A stretch of 40,065 bases of DNA, from assembly GCA_014240165.1 (NCBI GenBank), contig JAAZXM010000037.1, forward strand, positions 1-40,065. The letters are read 5' to 3'. Below the pieces are notes generated by a model. It saw nothing but the letters and a program-made list of their open reading frames with translations, was not told where the DNA came from and did no database searches. The stretch comes from Myxococcales bacterium (GTDB taxonomy: Bacteria > Myxococcota_A > UBA9160 > UBA4427). The position numbers were made by a program, and so were the translations under genes. Of this stretch, positions 1 through 8,448 are shown in pieces (positions within the stretch are counted from its first letter, which is position 1; the number at the start of each line of letters is the position of its first letter).

Positions 1-1
1 C

Positions 2-820
2 CCGTATTTTATCGGTCATCCCTGGGAAGAGGGGGAGGAGGGGAGCGCCCTCGATCCCCCCACGCGCTTTCCGCCCCGAAACGACCTGCGCGCTGTTGCG
101 CCGGATTCGGCCGAGGCGCCCCCCGCGCGTTTGCGCGCCGCCGAGCGGGCCTTGGCCGAGCGCAGCCGTTCCCTGGTGGTGCTGCTCGATGACCTGGTGA
201 ACCCCCGAAACGCCTCGGCGGTAATCCGGACCAGCGAGGCCCTGGGGTTGCAGGAGGTGCATATCGCCCAGCAGGAGGGGCGTGCGGACCTCGAGCGCAC
301 GGTCACCATGCTGGCGGAAAGCTGGCTCGATCTTTTTTGGTATCGCGAGACCGCTGCAGCGGCGGATGCCCTGCGCGCGCGGGGCTACCGGATCCTGGTG
401 AGCGATTATTCGCCGGGCGCAGAGCCCCTGGAGAGCGTGGCCTTGGGCGAGCGGGTGGCCGTGGCATTCGGGAGCGAGCAGCGCGGAGTGAGTCCCGCTC
501 TCCGCGCGGTGGCTGACGGTTTTTTCTATTTGCCCTCGGCGGGCTTTACCTCCTACCTGAATGTTTCGGTCATGGCCGGCGTCTCCCTCTATACATTGGA
601 TCAGCGGATGCGGGCCGAAGGCTTGAGGGCGCCGATTGCTCCCGATGATCGCGCCCGCCTGCGCCGGGCCTGGTACTCGGCGCTCGCCAAGGGCGATCAG
701 CGGCGGGCCGAGGAATATATGGGTTGGCTCGAGGACCCGCCCGAGCCCGCTCCGCCCCGCGGTGCGTCGGGCTCCCGCCGTCGCCCGCCCCCCGGTGCGG
801 CACCCGGCGTCGGAGACTGA
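2..820 (+). CDS. TrmH/SpoU-family RNA 2'-O-methyltransferase, 5' end outside window
   Basis: Probably transfers a methyl group from SAM to a ribose 2'-OH in tRNA or rRNA (SPOUT fold). The three SPOUT motifs are visible: NPRNASAVIRTSEALG, then VAFGSEQRGVSP, then the knot motif YLNVSVMAGVSLY, which is close to the SLNVSVA segment of E. coli TrmH, the tRNA Gm18 enzyme. The frame is open to the left edge with no in-frame ATG or GTG, so I treat the gene as 5'-partial. A TTG at 131 would give a 229-residue protein and is the only internal start that keeps the whole domain. The last 30 residues are a Pro/Arg-rich tail of low complexity. It is a housekeeping gene beside the catabolic cluster and probably unrelated to it. 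The family is well supported; the target nucleoside is inferred. Confidence 0.85.
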   Translation, partial: PYFIGHPWEEGEEGSALDPPTRFPPRNDLRAVAPDSAEAPPARLRAAERALAERSRSLVVLLDDLVNPRNASAVIRTSEALGLQEVHIAQQEGRADLERTVTMLAESWLDLFWYRETAAAADALRARGYRILVSDYSPGAEPLESVALGERVAVAFGSEQRGVSPALRAVADGFFYLPSAGFTSYLNVSVMAGVSLYTLDQRMRAEGLRAPIAPDDRARLRRAWYSALAKGDQRRAEEYMGWLEDPPEPAPPRGASGSRRRPPPGAAPGVGD

Positions 821-897
821 AGCCACTTTCCGCTCCGAAGCCCCGACCCTCAACGCCCCGCGCAGCCGGGCTAGTATTTCATCCGAGGAGAAAGTCT

Positions 898-2139
898 ATG
901 TCAGCCCCCTTGTCGGGCATTCGCGTTGTCGAAATCGCCACCTTCGTGGCGGCGCCCGCTGCGGGCGCGCTGCTTGCAGATTTCGGCGCCGAAGTGATCA
1001 AGGTCGAGGTGCCCGGCGGCGAATTGATTCGTCATACCCGGCCGCGCCATAACGGTTTCGGCTCGGATTTCGGCGGTTGTCCGCAATTCGAGATGGATAA
1101 TCGGGGCAAGCGCTCCCTGACCCTGGACCTGACCCGCGATGAGGCACGGGACGCGCTCTTGCGGGTGATCGACGGTGCGGATGTGGTGCTGACCAATATG
1201 TTGCCCGGGCGTTGTCGGCGTTTCGGGATCGACCCCGAGACCCTTCGGGCCCAGCGCCCAGCGCTCATCTACGCCTCGTTGACGGGGTACGGAACCCGGG
1301 GCAAGGAAGCCGATTCCCCGTCCTTCGACTACGCGGCCCTCTGGGCGCGGACCGGGCTGATGGACCTGACCCGAGATCCTGCGGCCGTGCCCGCTTTCCT
1401 TCGCCCCGGGGTGGGTGACCACTCCGCGGCGCTCTCCCTGGTTTGCGGCATCCTGGCGGCGCTGCGGGTGCGCGATGCCGGAGGCGAGGGCCAGGTCATC
1501 GATGTATCGCTCCTGCAGACCGGTCTCTACCTCCAGGGCAACGACCTCTCCCAGACCCTCGCCACCGGGAACCCCGCGCCCATGCACGATCGCAGGGCGC
1601 CTCGGAACCCGCTCTGGAACCACTACGAAACCGCCGACGGGCGCTGGGTGATGCTGGTGATGATCGAGTCGCCGCGTTATTGGGGCGCTTTCGTGCGGGC
1701 CATCGGTCGCCCGGAACTCGAGCACGACCCACGCTTCGAGGGCCCGGTGGAGCGCTACCGCCAGAACGGGGAATTGGTGGCGATTCTCGACGCGGTCTTT
1801 GCGGCCCATACCCTGGCCGAGTGGGAAACGAAATTCGAAGGCCAATCGGTGATCTGGGCCCCCGTGCGCCGGTTGGATGAAACCCGGCAGGATCCCCAGG
1901 TCCAGGCCATGGGCTATTTCAGCACGGTGGATCATCCCGAACTCGGTTCTTTTGAAACCGTGGGCCCGCCGCTCTTGATGTCGGGCCACGCCATGCCGGC
2001 GGATCGGCCGGCGCCAGCCCTGGGCGCGGATTCGTCATCGGTGCTTCGGGCCGCTTGCCTGGAGAAGGAAGAGATCGACCGTGTGCTCGCGCCCAGGGAC
2101 GAGGCGCCCGGGGAAGCCAGAGGGGAAGGCAAGTCATGA
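898..2139 (+). CDS. Family III (CaiB/BaiF) CoA-transferase
   Basis: Probably moves CoA from one acyl-CoA to a carboxylic acid substrate. The 413-residue length is normal for the family. The N-terminal Rossmann-like start (LSGIRVVEIATFVAAP, then LLADFGAEVIKVE) and the GEGQVIDVSLLQ segment are typical. The start is the ATG at 898, preceded by GAGGAG at a good distance; the longer open frame from 724 overlaps the previous gene and is not protein-like. By my alignment the residue that corresponds to the catalytic Asp of formyl-CoA transferase is Gln here (SLLQTGLY), so the nucleophile may differ or activity may be altered. The stop overlaps the next start by an ATGA, so the two are translationally coupled. 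Substrate unknown; a catabolic acid is inferred from context. Confidence 0.88.
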   Translation: MSAPLSGIRVVEIATFVAAPAAGALLADFGAEVIKVEVPGGELIRHTRPRHNGFGSDFGGCPQFEMDNRGKRSLTLDLTRDEARDALLRVIDGADVVLTNMLPGRCRRFGIDPETLRAQRPALIYASLTGYGTRGKEADSPSFDYAALWARTGLMDLTRDPAAVPAFLRPGVGDHSAALSLVCGILAALRVRDAGGEGQVIDVSLLQTGLYLQGNDLSQTLATGNPAPMHDRRAPRNPLWNHYETADGRWVMLVMIESPRYWGAFVRAIGRPELEHDPRFEGPVERYRQNGELVAILDAVFAAHTLAEWETKFEGQSVIWAPVRRLDETRQDPQVQAMGYFSTVDHPELGSFETVGPPLLMSGHAMPADRPAPALGADSSSVLRAACLEKEEIDRVLAPRDEAPGEARGEGKS

Positions 2140-3548
2140 GCGATTCGCAAATTTCCGATTTTGTCCAGGGTTTGCGCGCGGGGATCGGGCGCAGTGGGCC
2201 GGTCTTCGTGGCTCGAGATCCGGTGAACCCGGCGATGATTCGCCATTGGTGCGATGCCATGGAGGACGACAACCCCTTCTATACCGATCCCGAGGCGGCG
2301 GCGCGTTCGCTTCACGGCGGGCTCGTGGCGCCGCCCGCCATGCTCATGGCCTGGTCCATGCGCGGCCTGGAGCGCCCGGCGGATCCCTCGGTCGACCCCG
2401 ATGCCATCGACCCGGGAAGTAATGTGTACCGGGCCCTGGACGCCGCGGGCTTTACCTCGGTGGTGGCCACCAACTCAGAGCACGAGTATCCCCGCTACCT
2501 GCGCCTGGGGGACGAACTCCACTCTTCCCAGGTTCTCGAAAGTGTGTCCGAGGAAAAGAAAACGGCCCTGGGCGTGGGGCATTTCGTCACCACCCGCACC
2601 GAGTACCGGGATCAGACAGGAGAACTCGTCGGACGGATGCTCTTTCGCATCCTGAAATTCAAGCCCGGGACCGGCCGGGGTGCGAGCGTCGAAGGCGCCG
2701 GACCCTCGGCCGCCGGAGAGCGACCCCAGCGGCCGAAGCCCGGCGTGAGCCGGGATACTGAGTTCTTTTGGCAGGGCTTGGAGAAGGGTGAACTGCGCAT
2801 TCAACAATGCACGGGATGCTCGAAGCTTCACCACCCCCCCATGGTGCGTTGCCCGGATTGCGGAAACTACGAACTCGGCTGGATCCAGGCGAGCGGGCGG
2901 GGCACCGTGTATAGCCACGTCGAGCCCGTGCATCCGCGCTTCGCCGCCTTCGAACCGCCCTACGTGGTGGGATTGGTCGAGTTGGAAGAGGGTACGCGTC
3001 TCCTGACCAATATCGTCGACGTCGACCCGGAAGCGGTGCGCGTGGGGATGCCGCTCGAGTTGGTGATCCGGCGCCAGAACTCAGAGATTCCCCTGCCGCT
3101 CTTTCGGCCCATCCGTCCGCCGCGGCGGGAGACCACCCTGGCGCGCGGCGCGGTGCAGGTGGGCGATGAACTCGCCCCGTGCCCGATTCCCATTACCGCC
3201 ACCCTGATCGTCGCCACCGCCATCGCCTCCCGGGATTACCAGGACGTGCATCACGACCGCGAACTCGCCATGGAGCGCGGCTCGCCGGATATTTTCATGA
3301 ATATCCTGACGACCTCGGGCCTTTGCGCTCGCTACGTCACGGATTGGGCGGGGCCAGAGGCGTTGGTGCGGAAGCTCTCGATCCAACTCGGGGTGCCCAA
3401 CTATCCCCACGACACCATGACGATGACGGGCTCGGTGCTTTCTGCCGAGGATGGAAGAGTCGAGGTGGGGGTTCGCGGATACAACCGCATGGGCAACCAC
3501 GTCACGGGAAGCGTTGAACTCGAATTTCCGGAGGGCGACGGCGCCTAG
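2136..3548 (+). CDS. Tri-domain fusion: MaoC-like hotdog, DUF35 zinc ribbon/OB fold, MaoC hydratase
   Basis: A 470-residue protein with three modules. Residues 1-175 are a FAS1-type or MaoC-like hotdog in which the hydratase motif reads DDNPFYTD, with Tyr49 where the catalytic His would be. Residues about 205-325 are a DUF35 module with Cys225, Cys228, Cys239 and Cys242 as zinc ligands, followed by an OB fold. Residues about 340-465 are a second MaoC hotdog with the intact dyad, Asp367 and His372, in RDYQDVHHD. In Mycobacterium, ChsH2 (inactive MaoC plus DUF35) and ChsH1 (active MaoC) are separate proteins that hydrate a steroid side-chain enoyl-CoA, and the DUF35 part binds the aldolase Ltp2. 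This gene looks like ChsH2 and ChsH1 joined. The start is the ATG overlapping the previous stop. Likely role: hydration of a short-branched enoyl-CoA and docking of a thiolase-like aldolase. Substrate inferred only. Confidence 0.85.
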   Translation: MSDSQISDFVQGLRAGIGRSGPVFVARDPVNPAMIRHWCDAMEDDNPFYTDPEAAARSLHGGLVAPPAMLMAWSMRGLERPADPSVDPDAIDPGSNVYRALDAAGFTSVVATNSEHEYPRYLRLGDELHSSQVLESVSEEKKTALGVGHFVTTRTEYRDQTGELVGRMLFRILKFKPGTGRGASVEGAGPSAAGERPQRPKPGVSRDTEFFWQGLEKGELRIQQCTGCSKLHHPPMVRCPDCGNYELGWIQASGRGTVYSHVEPVHPRFAAFEPPYVVGLVELEEGTRLLTNIVDVDPEAVRVGMPLELVIRRQNSEIPLPLFRPIRPPRRETTLARGAVQVGDELAPCPIPITATLIVATAIASRDYQDVHHDRELAMERGSPDIFMNILTTSGLCARYVTDWAGPEALVRKLSIQLGVPNYPHDTMTMTGSVLSAEDGRVEVGVRGYNRMGNHVTGSVELEFPEGDGA

Positions 3549-3569
3549 CCTTCGATTGGGAAGGTCCGG

Positions 3570-3586
3570 CGCGGGTCCTGCCCGCG
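3570..3586. terminator. GC-rich hairpin between convergent genes
   Basis: CGCGGG and CCCGCG form a 6-bp stem with a 5-nt loop in the 49-bp gap between two convergent genes. There is no T-tract on either side, so it is only a possible bidirectional terminator. Confidence 0.35.
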
Positions 3587-3597
3587 GGCCATGTGTC

Positions 3598-4161
3598 TTA
3601 GAAGCGGTACATGGCGCCCAGGTTCAGGGCCATGAAGTAGTTCTTCCAGACGTTGCCCGCGCCCCAGACGAAACTCGTTTCGGCGGTGAGTGCCCAGTGG
3701 TGACCCACGTAATACTCCACACCGAGCCCCTGGCGAAACGCCCAGTCGACCTCACTGGAAAGCGCGCCCGGAGGCCGGGCCCACATGGCCCCGGCGCCAA
3801 AGACCAGGTAGGGCTGGATGCGGTCTTCGGCGAAATAGAATTTCGCATTGGCGCCCAGCAGCCAGTTGCCGTACTCCACGCCCCGGGTGCTGGGCAACCA
3901 TCCGAAGTCCACCTCGAGGGCGAGTCGTTCGTGTTCCCGCCAGCCGATGCGAAAATCCAAGGAGGGGCTGGGTTCCCAACTCAGGGTCTCGGCGCCGGCG
4001 AAGCCCGCGGAAGAACTCGTGAGGGCGGCGTAGCCCCCGCCCGCGATGTAGAGACCGGGCCGCGCATAATCCGGGGCGAATTCCGGATCGTGGGCGCTCG
4101 CAGAAAAGCTCAGGCAGAGTGCAAAGAGGATGGGCCCGAGGATCAGGGCGCTTCGGGACAT
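3598..4161 (-). CDS. Small outer-membrane beta-barrel protein
   Basis: A 187-residue precursor. Residues 1-23 are a clear Sec signal peptide ending in SASA before HDPEF. The mature part alternates polar and hydrophobic residues with many aromatic residues (GLYIAGGGYAAL, LDFRIGWREHERLALEVDFGW, AKFYFAEDRIQPYLVFGAGAM) and ends in MYRF, the terminal aromatic signature recognised by the Bam machinery. The size fits an eight-strand OmpA/OmpW-like barrel. It is transcribed on its own against both neighbours. A role in uptake or sensing of a hydrophobic substrate would fit the locus but is a guess; it could equally be an unrelated surface protein. Confidence 0.75.
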   Translation of the reverse strand: MSRSALILGPILFALCLSFSASAHDPEFAPDYARPGLYIAGGGYAALTSSSAGFAGAETLSWEPSPSLDFRIGWREHERLALEVDFGWLPSTRGVEYGNWLLGANAKFYFAEDRIQPYLVFGAGAMWARPPGALSSEVDWAFRQGLGVEYYVGHHWALTAETSFVWGAGNVWKNYFMALNLGAMYRF

Positions 4162-4525
4162 GGTGGTCTTCCTTGGGGTGGGAGGAGCGGGGCGGGGTCC
4201 GAATCTACGCGGATCGCGGCCGGCTTTCCACCTCCCGAGTGGGCGCCGAAATTGGCCTATAGTTCCGGGGCCATAGGCGATTGTTCGGGTCGAGAAGCCG
4301 GCGCCAGGCCGCCACCGCGTGTTGGGCGGCGAGTCGGCAGGGCCAGCGTCCAGGGCCCCGGCCGTCGTCGAAGTTGGCGGCTTTGGCCGTCTTGCACTTT
4401 GGCGGGGCTAAGCGAACGTAGATCGACGCGCCGAAACCGAAGAGGGGGTCCGGTTCGCCGGACCCGGAAAAAACTCACCGATACGAGGACGAACCCGCAC
4501 GGGTTTTTGAGAGGGAAGGCGAGCC
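4162..4525. other. Divergent intergenic region, 364 bp
   Basis: Separates the outer-membrane protein (-) from the flavoprotein operon (+) and should hold both promoters. I see a weak inverted repeat, GCCTAT at 4255-4260 with ATAGGC at 4273-4278, and no clear sigma-70 promoter. Open frames in this stretch look like GC-rich noise. Confidence 0.4.
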
Positions 4526-6223
4526 ATGAGCGAGGTGTGGGACGAGGAATTCGACCTTGTGGTGATCGGATCGGGCGCGGGCGCCATGACGGCGGGCATC
4601 GTCGCCCACGACCGCAAGGCGAGTGCTCTGTTGATCGAGAAATCCGATCGCTACGGGGGCTCGTCCGCCATGTCGGGGGGAAGCTTGTGGGTTCCCCAGA
4701 GTCATTTCATGGCGGAAGCCGGCATCGACGACAACCGTGAGGACGCCATCGCGTACCTGAAGGAGATCACCGCCGGTGCGGTGGACCCGGCCAAGCTCGA
4801 AGCCTACGTGGATGCGGCGCCCGAGGCGGTTCGCTACCTGGCCGAGCACGCCCATCTCAAGATGTACTCCATGCCGGCGTACTCGGATTACTACCCCCGG
4901 GCCGAGGGGAGCAAGCCCGGTGGGCGTTCCCTCGATCCCGAGACCTTCGATGCGCGCAGCCTGGGCGACGACCTGCTCTCCATGAAGGATCAGAACCCCC
5001 AGATGCTCGTGATGGGTCGGCTCTTCATGACGATCCCCGAGTCGCGCACCATGCTGACCCGGGCGCCGGGCTGGATCGGCTTGATGTTCAAGTTGATGAT
5101 GCGGTACATGCTCGATCTGCCCTGGCGGTTCAAATCCAAACGCGATCGCTTCCTCGCCATGGGGAACTCCCTGGTGGGCATGCTGCGCCAGGCCATGCTC
5201 GACCGCGGCATTCCCCTCTGGCTCGAATCCGGCGCCCGGGAATTCGTGGTGGAAGAGGGCCGAGTGGTGGGCGTGGTGGCCGACCGAAAGGGTCAGCCCG
5301 TGCGGATTCGCGCTCGCCAGGGCGTGGTGGTGGCGGCGGGGGGCTTCGAGGGCAACCAGGCCATGCGCGAGAAATATCTTCCCGGTCCGACGAAGGTGGA
5401 GTGGAGTTGCTCCAATAAGGCGAATACCGGGGACCTCATCGAACTCGCCCGGGATCTGGGCGCGGCGGTGGAGTTCATGGATGAGGGCTGGTGGGGGCCG
5501 GTCACGGTGGTGCCGGGCGAGGAAAACGCGCGCATGCTGGTGATCGAGAAATCCCTGCCGGGCAGCGTGATGGTCAACAAGGCGGGCCGGCGCTTCGTCA
5601 ACGAGGCGGCCCCCTATATCGACGTGGTGAACGCGCAATACGCCGACGATTCCGAAGAGGCGCCCTGCGTGCCCTGCTACCTGATCTTCGATGCTCGCTT
5701 TCGCAAGAGCTACCCGGTGGGGCCCATGCTTCCCGGCGCCCAGCAGCCCGATCTCTTCCTGGGCCAGATGCTGCGCGACGGGTACCTGAAGAAGGCGAAC
5801 ACCGTACGCGAACTCGCACTCAAGATGGACGTGGATGCCGACAATCTCGAGGCCACGGTGAACCAGATGAACGAGTTCGCGAAGACGGGCAAGGACCTCG
5901 ATTTTGGCCGGGGTGATACGGTCTTCGATCAGTACTACGGGGATGAGAAAGTGAAGCCCAATCCCTGCCTGGCCCCCATCGTCGAGGCCCCTTTCTACGG
6001 CATGGAAGCCTACCCGGGCGAACTCGGCACCAAGGGGGGCATTCGTACCGACGCCCGGGCGCGGGTGCTCACCGAGGCGGGCGACGTGATCCCGGGTCTC
6101 TATGCCGTGGGCAACTGTTCGTCTCCCGTCATGGGGCGAACCTACGCCGGGGCCGGCGCGACCCTCGGCCCCGCAACCACCTTCGCCTATATCGCGGCGC
6201 GGGATGCTACAGCGGACTCGTGA
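4526..6223 (+). CDS. FAD-dependent 3-ketosteroid-delta1-dehydrogenase-like flavoprotein
   Basis: A 565-residue enzyme of the FAD_binding_2 (fumarate reductase/KstD) family, which introduces a double bond next to a carbonyl in 3-ketosteroids or reduces an alpha,beta-unsaturated acid. The N-terminal dinucleotide motif VIGSGAGAMTAG covers residues 13-24, followed by EKSDRYGGSSAMSGGSLWVP. A tyrosine-rich segment (Tyr119, Tyr122, Tyr123) sits where KstD enzymes carry an active-site Tyr. The C-terminal segment FYGMEAYPGELGTKGG at residues 490-505 and the closing AGAGATLGPATTFAYIAA resemble KstD more than succinate dehydrogenase or Shewanella-type fumarate reductase. ATG at 4526 follows GAGGGAAGGCGAG. 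First gene of a + block. The steroid assignment is by resemblance; another cyclic ketone is possible. Confidence 0.8.
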   Translation: MSEVWDEEFDLVVIGSGAGAMTAGIVAHDRKASALLIEKSDRYGGSSAMSGGSLWVPQSHFMAEAGIDDNREDAIAYLKEITAGAVDPAKLEAYVDAAPEAVRYLAEHAHLKMYSMPAYSDYYPRAEGSKPGGRSLDPETFDARSLGDDLLSMKDQNPQMLVMGRLFMTIPESRTMLTRAPGWIGLMFKLMMRYMLDLPWRFKSKRDRFLAMGNSLVGMLRQAMLDRGIPLWLESGAREFVVEEGRVVGVVADRKGQPVRIRARQGVVVAAGGFEGNQAMREKYLPGPTKVEWSCSNKANTGDLIELARDLGAAVEFMDEGWWGPVTVVPGEENARMLVIEKSLPGSVMVNKAGRRFVNEAAPYIDVVNAQYADDSEEAPCVPCYLIFDARFRKSYPVGPMLPGAQQPDLFLGQMLRDGYLKKANTVRELALKMDVDADNLEATVNQMNEFAKTGKDLDFGRGDTVFDQYYGDEKVKPNPCLAPIVEAPFYGMEAYPGELGTKGGIRTDARARVLTEAGDVIPGLYAVGNCSSPVMGRTYAGAGATLGPATTFAYIAARDATADS

Positions 6224-6276
6224 AGCGAACGCCGTGCGGAACCGGCCGGTGAGAGAACGCAGAAAAAGGAGAGAAG

Positions 6277-7332
6277 TTGAGAGTTGAAACCGTGATGCTC
6301 GGACCCGATACCGAGCAATACGCCGGGGACGGCGTCAAGCAGGCCAGTCTCAGCGAGATCGGAACGGCGGCGCAGAGGCTCGAAACCCTGGGTTTCGACG
6401 GGATCACCGCGCCCGAGGCGGGGCATGATCCCTACCTCCCCCTGGCGATTGCGGCGGAACACACCGAGCACGTGCGCCTCGCCACCAACGTGGCCATCGC
6501 CTTTCAGCGCAGCCCGCTGGTGACAGCGCAACTCGCCTGGGATCTGCAGCACTATTCCGGCGGGCGCTTCTGTGTCGGTTTGGGGACTCAGGTGAGGCCC
6601 CACGTCGAGCGCCGCTATGCCACGCCCTGGACGGGCCCGCCGGGCCCGCGTCTGCGCGAATACGTGCTCTGCATGAAGGCGATGTTCGAGAGTTTTCAAA
6701 ACGGAACCAAGCCCGACTTCAAGGGCGAGCACTACCAATTCTCGCTCTGCCCGCCCTTCTTCAATCCGGGCCCCATCGAGCATCCGGCGGTGCCCATCCA
6801 GATCGCCGCGGTCAATCCCTATATGGGAAAGCTTGCTGGCGAACTCTGCGATGGCTTGCGCCTCCATCCCATCGCGACCTTCCGTTTCACCCGCGAGGTA
6901 CTCTTGCCCGCCATCGCCGAGGGGGCCGAGAAGGGGGGGCGTAGTCCCGATGCGGTGGACCTGATTGGCGCGCCCTTTATCGCCCTGGCGAAGGATGAAG
7001 AAGGCGTGGAGGCCGCGAAGCTCGATCTCAAGCAGCACATCGCCTTCTACGCGTCGACGCCCACTTACCACTCGGTGCTGGAATTTCACGATTGGATGGA
7101 TGCGGCGGCGGAACTCCACCGGCTTTCCCGGGAAGGCCAGTGGAAGGCCATGCCGGGGGTGATCAGCGATGCCATGCTCGACGAGTGGGCGATTATTTCC
7201 ACTGCCGATGAGTTCCCGGAAAAGGTCGAGGAAAAATGCGGCGGTCTCTACTCGACGATTCTCCTCGACCTTCCCGGTGCTTTCCGCGGCGACGACGATT
7301 GGGTCCGGGAAAACGTTGCGCGCCTGAAATAG
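6277..7332 (+). CDS. LLM-class F420-dependent oxidoreductase
   Basis: A 351-residue TIM-barrel of the bacterial luciferase-like superfamily, of the F420-dependent type found often in actinobacterial lipid and steroid catabolism. Typical segments are LETLGFDGITAPEAGHDP, EHVRLATNVAIAFQRSP and YSGGRFCVGLGTQVRPH. The start is a TTG at 6277 placed 5-6 nt after AAGGAGAG; the next ATG at 6295 would remove the first beta strand (VETVML), so TTG is preferred. It follows the KstD-like gene by about 50 bp and is probably co-transcribed. It may reduce or oxidise a carbonyl or enoyl group using F420 or FMN. Cofactor and substrate cannot be decided from sequence alone. Confidence 0.82.
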   Translation: MRVETVMLGPDTEQYAGDGVKQASLSEIGTAAQRLETLGFDGITAPEAGHDPYLPLAIAAEHTEHVRLATNVAIAFQRSPLVTAQLAWDLQHYSGGRFCVGLGTQVRPHVERRYATPWTGPPGPRLREYVLCMKAMFESFQNGTKPDFKGEHYQFSLCPPFFNPGPIEHPAVPIQIAAVNPYMGKLAGELCDGLRLHPIATFRFTREVLLPAIAEGAEKGGRSPDAVDLIGAPFIALAKDEEGVEAAKLDLKQHIAFYASTPTYHSVLEFHDWMDAAAELHRLSREGQWKAMPGVISDAMLDEWAIISTADEFPEKVEEKCGGLYSTILLDLPGAFRGDDDWVRENVARLK

Positions 7333-7408
7333 GCGGCTGCATTTTCAACGCAGAACGAAGCGGCGCAGCGAACCAAGGCAATCAGGATAAAGAGAAGGAG
7401 AGGCGACG

Positions 7409-8233
7409 ATGGGGGTCGAAGAGCAGTTCAGCTATGCCATGGACGAGGGTGTCGGGATCATCACCCTGAACCGTCCGGAGCGGATGAACGCTGTCAACTG
7501 GGATCTATGCAAAGCGATCTCGGCCAAACTTCGCGAACTGCGGACCGACGATGATTGCCGGGTGCTGGTGCTGACCGGGGCCGGCGGCAATTTTTCATCC
7601 GGCGGCGACGCCGAGTTCCTCGCGGGCAACGAAGAAGGGCGGCCGATTCCAGGGCTCACCGATACCCCGCTCGAGCGCTACCAGCGCAAGACGCCGGCGG
7701 GTGCCTTCGCGGAACTCACCAAGTGGATCATCGAGGTGGACAAGCCCGTCATCGCTGCGGTCGAGGGGGTGTGCATGGGGGCGGGCCTCGCCTACGCGCT
7801 GGCCTGCGACCGGCGTTTCGGCTCCAAGACCGTGCGCATGAGCGCTGCCATGGTGCGGCTGGGTTTCGGTCCCGATTGCGGCATCAGTTGGTTTCTGCCG
7901 CGGATCACGCGCCTGCCCACCGCTCTACGCATGATCACCACCGGCGACATCCTCGGGGCCGAGGAATGTCATAAAGAGGGCCTCATCGACGAATTGGTGG
8001 AAGAGGGTGAGGCCCTGGATGCGGCGATGGCTTACGCGAAGCGCCTCGCCCAGGGTCCCAGCGTCGCCATCGATCTCGCCCGGCATTTCGTCTACAAATC
8101 GCTTACCTCCACGGCGGACGAAATGTACGATTACGAGGGGGTGGCGGCGGTGATGTCCGCCATGACCGAAGATGCCCGGGAAGGCACCCAAGCCTTCCTC
8201 GACAAGCGCAGGCCCAAATACAAGGGCCGCTGA
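7409..8233 (+). CDS. Crotonase-family protein, PaaG-like (isomerase/hydrolase type)
   Basis: A 274-residue crotonase. The CoA-binding and oxyanion-hole segments are present (FSSGGDAEF at about 62-70, GVCMGAGLAYALACD at 120-134). The two glutamates of true enoyl-CoA hydratase are absent: the first position is Ala128 and the second Met148. Instead there is an Asp at 156 in LGFGPDCGISWFLPR, the pattern of PaaG and related enoyl-CoA isomerases. A double-bond isomerase or another CoA-ester reaction is therefore more likely than simple hydration. ATG at 7409 follows GAAGGAGAGGCGACG. Same + block as the flavoprotein and F420-type enzyme. Confidence 0.85.
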   Translation: MGVEEQFSYAMDEGVGIITLNRPERMNAVNWDLCKAISAKLRELRTDDDCRVLVLTGAGGNFSSGGDAEFLAGNEEGRPIPGLTDTPLERYQRKTPAGAFAELTKWIIEVDKPVIAAVEGVCMGAGLAYALACDRRFGSKTVRMSAAMVRLGFGPDCGISWFLPRITRLPTALRMITTGDILGAEECHKEGLIDELVEEGEALDAAMAYAKRLAQGPSVAIDLARHFVYKSLTSTADEMYDYEGVAAVMSAMTEDAREGTQAFLDKRRPKYKGR

Positions 8234-8381
8234 TCCCGGCTTGGGATCCGCCCCACGCTCCCTTCGCTCTTTGCGCCACGACGAGCGGGTGCGTCTGCGT
8301 TGCACCTCGCCTTCAATCGGGAGGCCGGTGGCTTGGAGTGCGAACCCTCCATTGCATCGGCGTCCGACGAAACTCCGCTAT

Positions 8382-8391
8382 CTTGATCAAG
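8382..8391. promoter_or_regulatory. 10-bp palindrome CTTGATCAAG upstream of the histone-fold gene
   Basis: A perfect palindrome 58 bp before the start at 8449. It overlaps a TATCTT stretch (8379-8384) that could act as a -10 element, with TTGCAT at 8352-8357 somewhat too far away (21 bp) for a good -35. Either an operator or chance; weak support. Confidence 0.25.
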
Positions 8392-8448
8392 CTTGGCGTC
8401 TTGTGGGACGATCAATCCGCTGGGCCCGGTTCGAGGCCAGGAGGGGGC

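Noticed and set aside
4257-4478. Small open frames in the divergent region before the KstD-like gene
   Set aside because: Arg/Pro/Ser-rich products, no ribosome site and no domain; GC-rich noise.
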